A stretch of DNA of 5,261 bases from contig CAJFPI010000177.1 in the NCBI GenBank assembly GCA_904398675.1, forward strand, positions 1 to 5,261, written 5' to 3'. This stretch comes from an uncultured Oscillospiraceae bacterium (GTDB lineage: Bacteria > Bacillota > Clostridia > Oscillospirales > Oscillospiraceae). Under the pieces are notes generated by a model, which had not been told where the DNA came from, did not search any database, and was given only the letters and a program-made list of their open reading frames with translations. This document shows, piece after piece, positions 4,333 through 5,261 of this stretch (the first letter of the stretch is position 1; every line of letters begins with the position of its first letter). A program made the translations under genes and the position numbers.

Positions 4333-5261
4333 GCAAGGGAACGGAAAAGCCATCCTTTTTTGAGAAGCTGGCCACGGTCATTGTGGACAAGAGGAATCTG
4401 ATCTTTTTTCTCTATGCCTGCGCCCTGATCTTCTGCCTGTTCTCCCGGAGCTGGGTCAGTGTCTGCAACGACATTACGGAGTATCTGCCGGAGACTACGG
4501 AGACCCGCCAGGGGCTGACCCTCATGGAGGAGGAGTTTACCACGTTCGGCACCGCCCGCGTCATGGTCTCCCATGTGACCTATGAGATGGCGGAGGAATT
4601 GGCGGAGCAGATGGAGCAGATCGAAGGGGTCACCTCTGCCACCTTCGGGAGTGATACGGTCGAGGCAGACACGGAGGAGGACAGCGAGCCGGAGACGCCG
4701 GAGGACATCGCCGAGTATTTCAAAGGGGCGGATGCCCTGATCTCCGTAACCTTTGACGGGGAGGAGGAGGACGAGATCAGCCTCGCGGCCCTGGCCGCCA
4801 TCCGGGAGATGCTGGAGCCTTACGATTATTATATCGACAGCGCCGTGGGCAATTCCCAGGCGGATTCCCTGGCCAGCGAGATGGGGATTATTCTGGCGGT
4901 GGCGGCAGTCATCATCGTGCTGGTGCTGCTTCTCACCTCCCGCTCCTACGCAGAGATCCCGGTGCTGCTCCTCACGTTTATTGCGGCGGCCCTGTTGAAT
5001 CTGGGCACCAACTTTATTTTTGGGGAGATCTCCTTTGTCTCTAACTCGGTGACTGTGGTACTGCAGCTGGCCCTGGCCATCGACTACGCCATCATCATGC
5101 TCCACCGCTTTCTGGAGGAGCGGGAGTATGCCGGGGACCGGGAGGCCTGCATCGCGGCGGTGAGCGCCGCGATTCCCTCCATCTCCGCCAGCAGCCTCAC
5201 CACCATCTCGGGCCTGGCCGCCATGATGTTCATGCAGTTCCGCATCGGCTTTGATATGGGC
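4329..5261 (+). CDS. MMPL/RND-family membrane exporter, N-terminal part (3' end beyond window)
   Basis: 311 codons are visible from the GTG at 4329, which has AGGAGG 10 nt upstream and a GTGA overlap with the preceding stop; the rest is off the right edge. Residues about 23-40 are the first membrane helix. Residues about 41-184 form the extracytoplasmic porter domain, with an acidic insert (EADTEEDSEPETPED). Helices follow at about 185-205, 209-231 and 238-261, and a further one begins near 285. Asp252-Tyr253 in the fourth helix (LALAIDYAIIMLHRFLEE) match the Asp-Tyr proton-relay pair known in MmpL3, which supports proton-driven transport. Full-length relatives have about 700-1000 residues with a second half repeating this plan. 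Substrate is unknown; relatives export lipids, antibiotics or peptides. The divergent TetR gene and candidate operator suggest induction by a substrate. Confidence 0.92.
   Translation, partial: MSKGTEKPSFFEKLATVIVDKRNLIFFLYACALIFCLFSRSWVSVCNDITEYLPETTETRQGLTLMEEEFTTFGTARVMVSHVTYEMAEELAEQMEQIEGVTSATFGSDTVEADTEEDSEPETPEDIAEYFKGADALISVTFDGEEEDEISLAALAAIREMLEPYDYYIDSAVGNSQADSLASEMGIILAVAAVIIVLVLLLTSRSYAEIPVLLLTFIAAALLNLGTNFIFGEISFVSNSVTVVLQLALAIDYAIIMLHRFLEEREYAGDREACIAAVSAAIPSISASSLTTISGLAAMMFMQFRIGFDMG

Noticed and set aside
4167..5105. Long leftward frame of 312 residues
   Set aside because: It lies opposite the MMPL gene, is His/Gln/Asp/Arg-rich with no recognisable domain, and follows from the high GC of the real gene.

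Overview
The window looks like chromosomal DNA of a GC-rich gut-type Clostridia (Bacillota), most like the Oscillospiraceae (Flavonifractor/Lawsonibacter-like). The basis is a SigI/RsgI pair, strong AGGAGG-type ribosome binding sites, GTG starts with 4-nt stop/start overlaps, a DhaS-like TetR regulator and high GC coding. The taxon is an inference, since no rRNA or marker gene is present.

Left half (minus strand, read from about 2860 down to 1): a trans-envelope signalling locus. A SigI-type sigma factor gene (2021-2758) overlaps by 4 nt an RsgI-type membrane anti-sigma factor gene (1128-2024). A third gene, cut by the left window edge (1-949), encodes a lipoprotein with an RsgI-like extracytoplasmic domain, a PepSY-like domain and a tail of tandem 15-residue acidic repeats. 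The same repeat (consensus DDTDYGPNADGVTDY, 45 bp per unit) forms the tail of the RsgI protein, and both proteins keep the Asn-Pro motif at which RsgI proteins are known to self-cleave. Upstream of both sigI and the lipoprotein gene lies a matching CCCC-N19-CGTA element resembling a SigI-type promoter. This suggests an autoregulated circuit in which the sigma factor drives its own operon and also a secreted look-alike of its own anti-sigma sensor.

Middle (2759-3207): a gene-free 449-nt stretch. It holds the sigI promoters, an imperfect dyad, a nested set of inverted repeats (2925-3010) that may form a structured RNA, and a strong intrinsic terminator for leftward transcription (3017-3046).

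Right half: a leftward TetR-family regulator gene (3208-3828) is divergent from a rightward pair. That pair is a small beta-rich protein of unknown function (4012-4332), overlapping by 4 nt an MMPL/RND-type exporter gene that runs off the right edge (4329-5261). The 183-nt divergent region holds a 16-bp perfect-arm palindrome (3916-3931), a good candidate TetR operator. The likely reading is a TetR-controlled efflux or lipid-export unit that is independent of the SigI/RsgI system.
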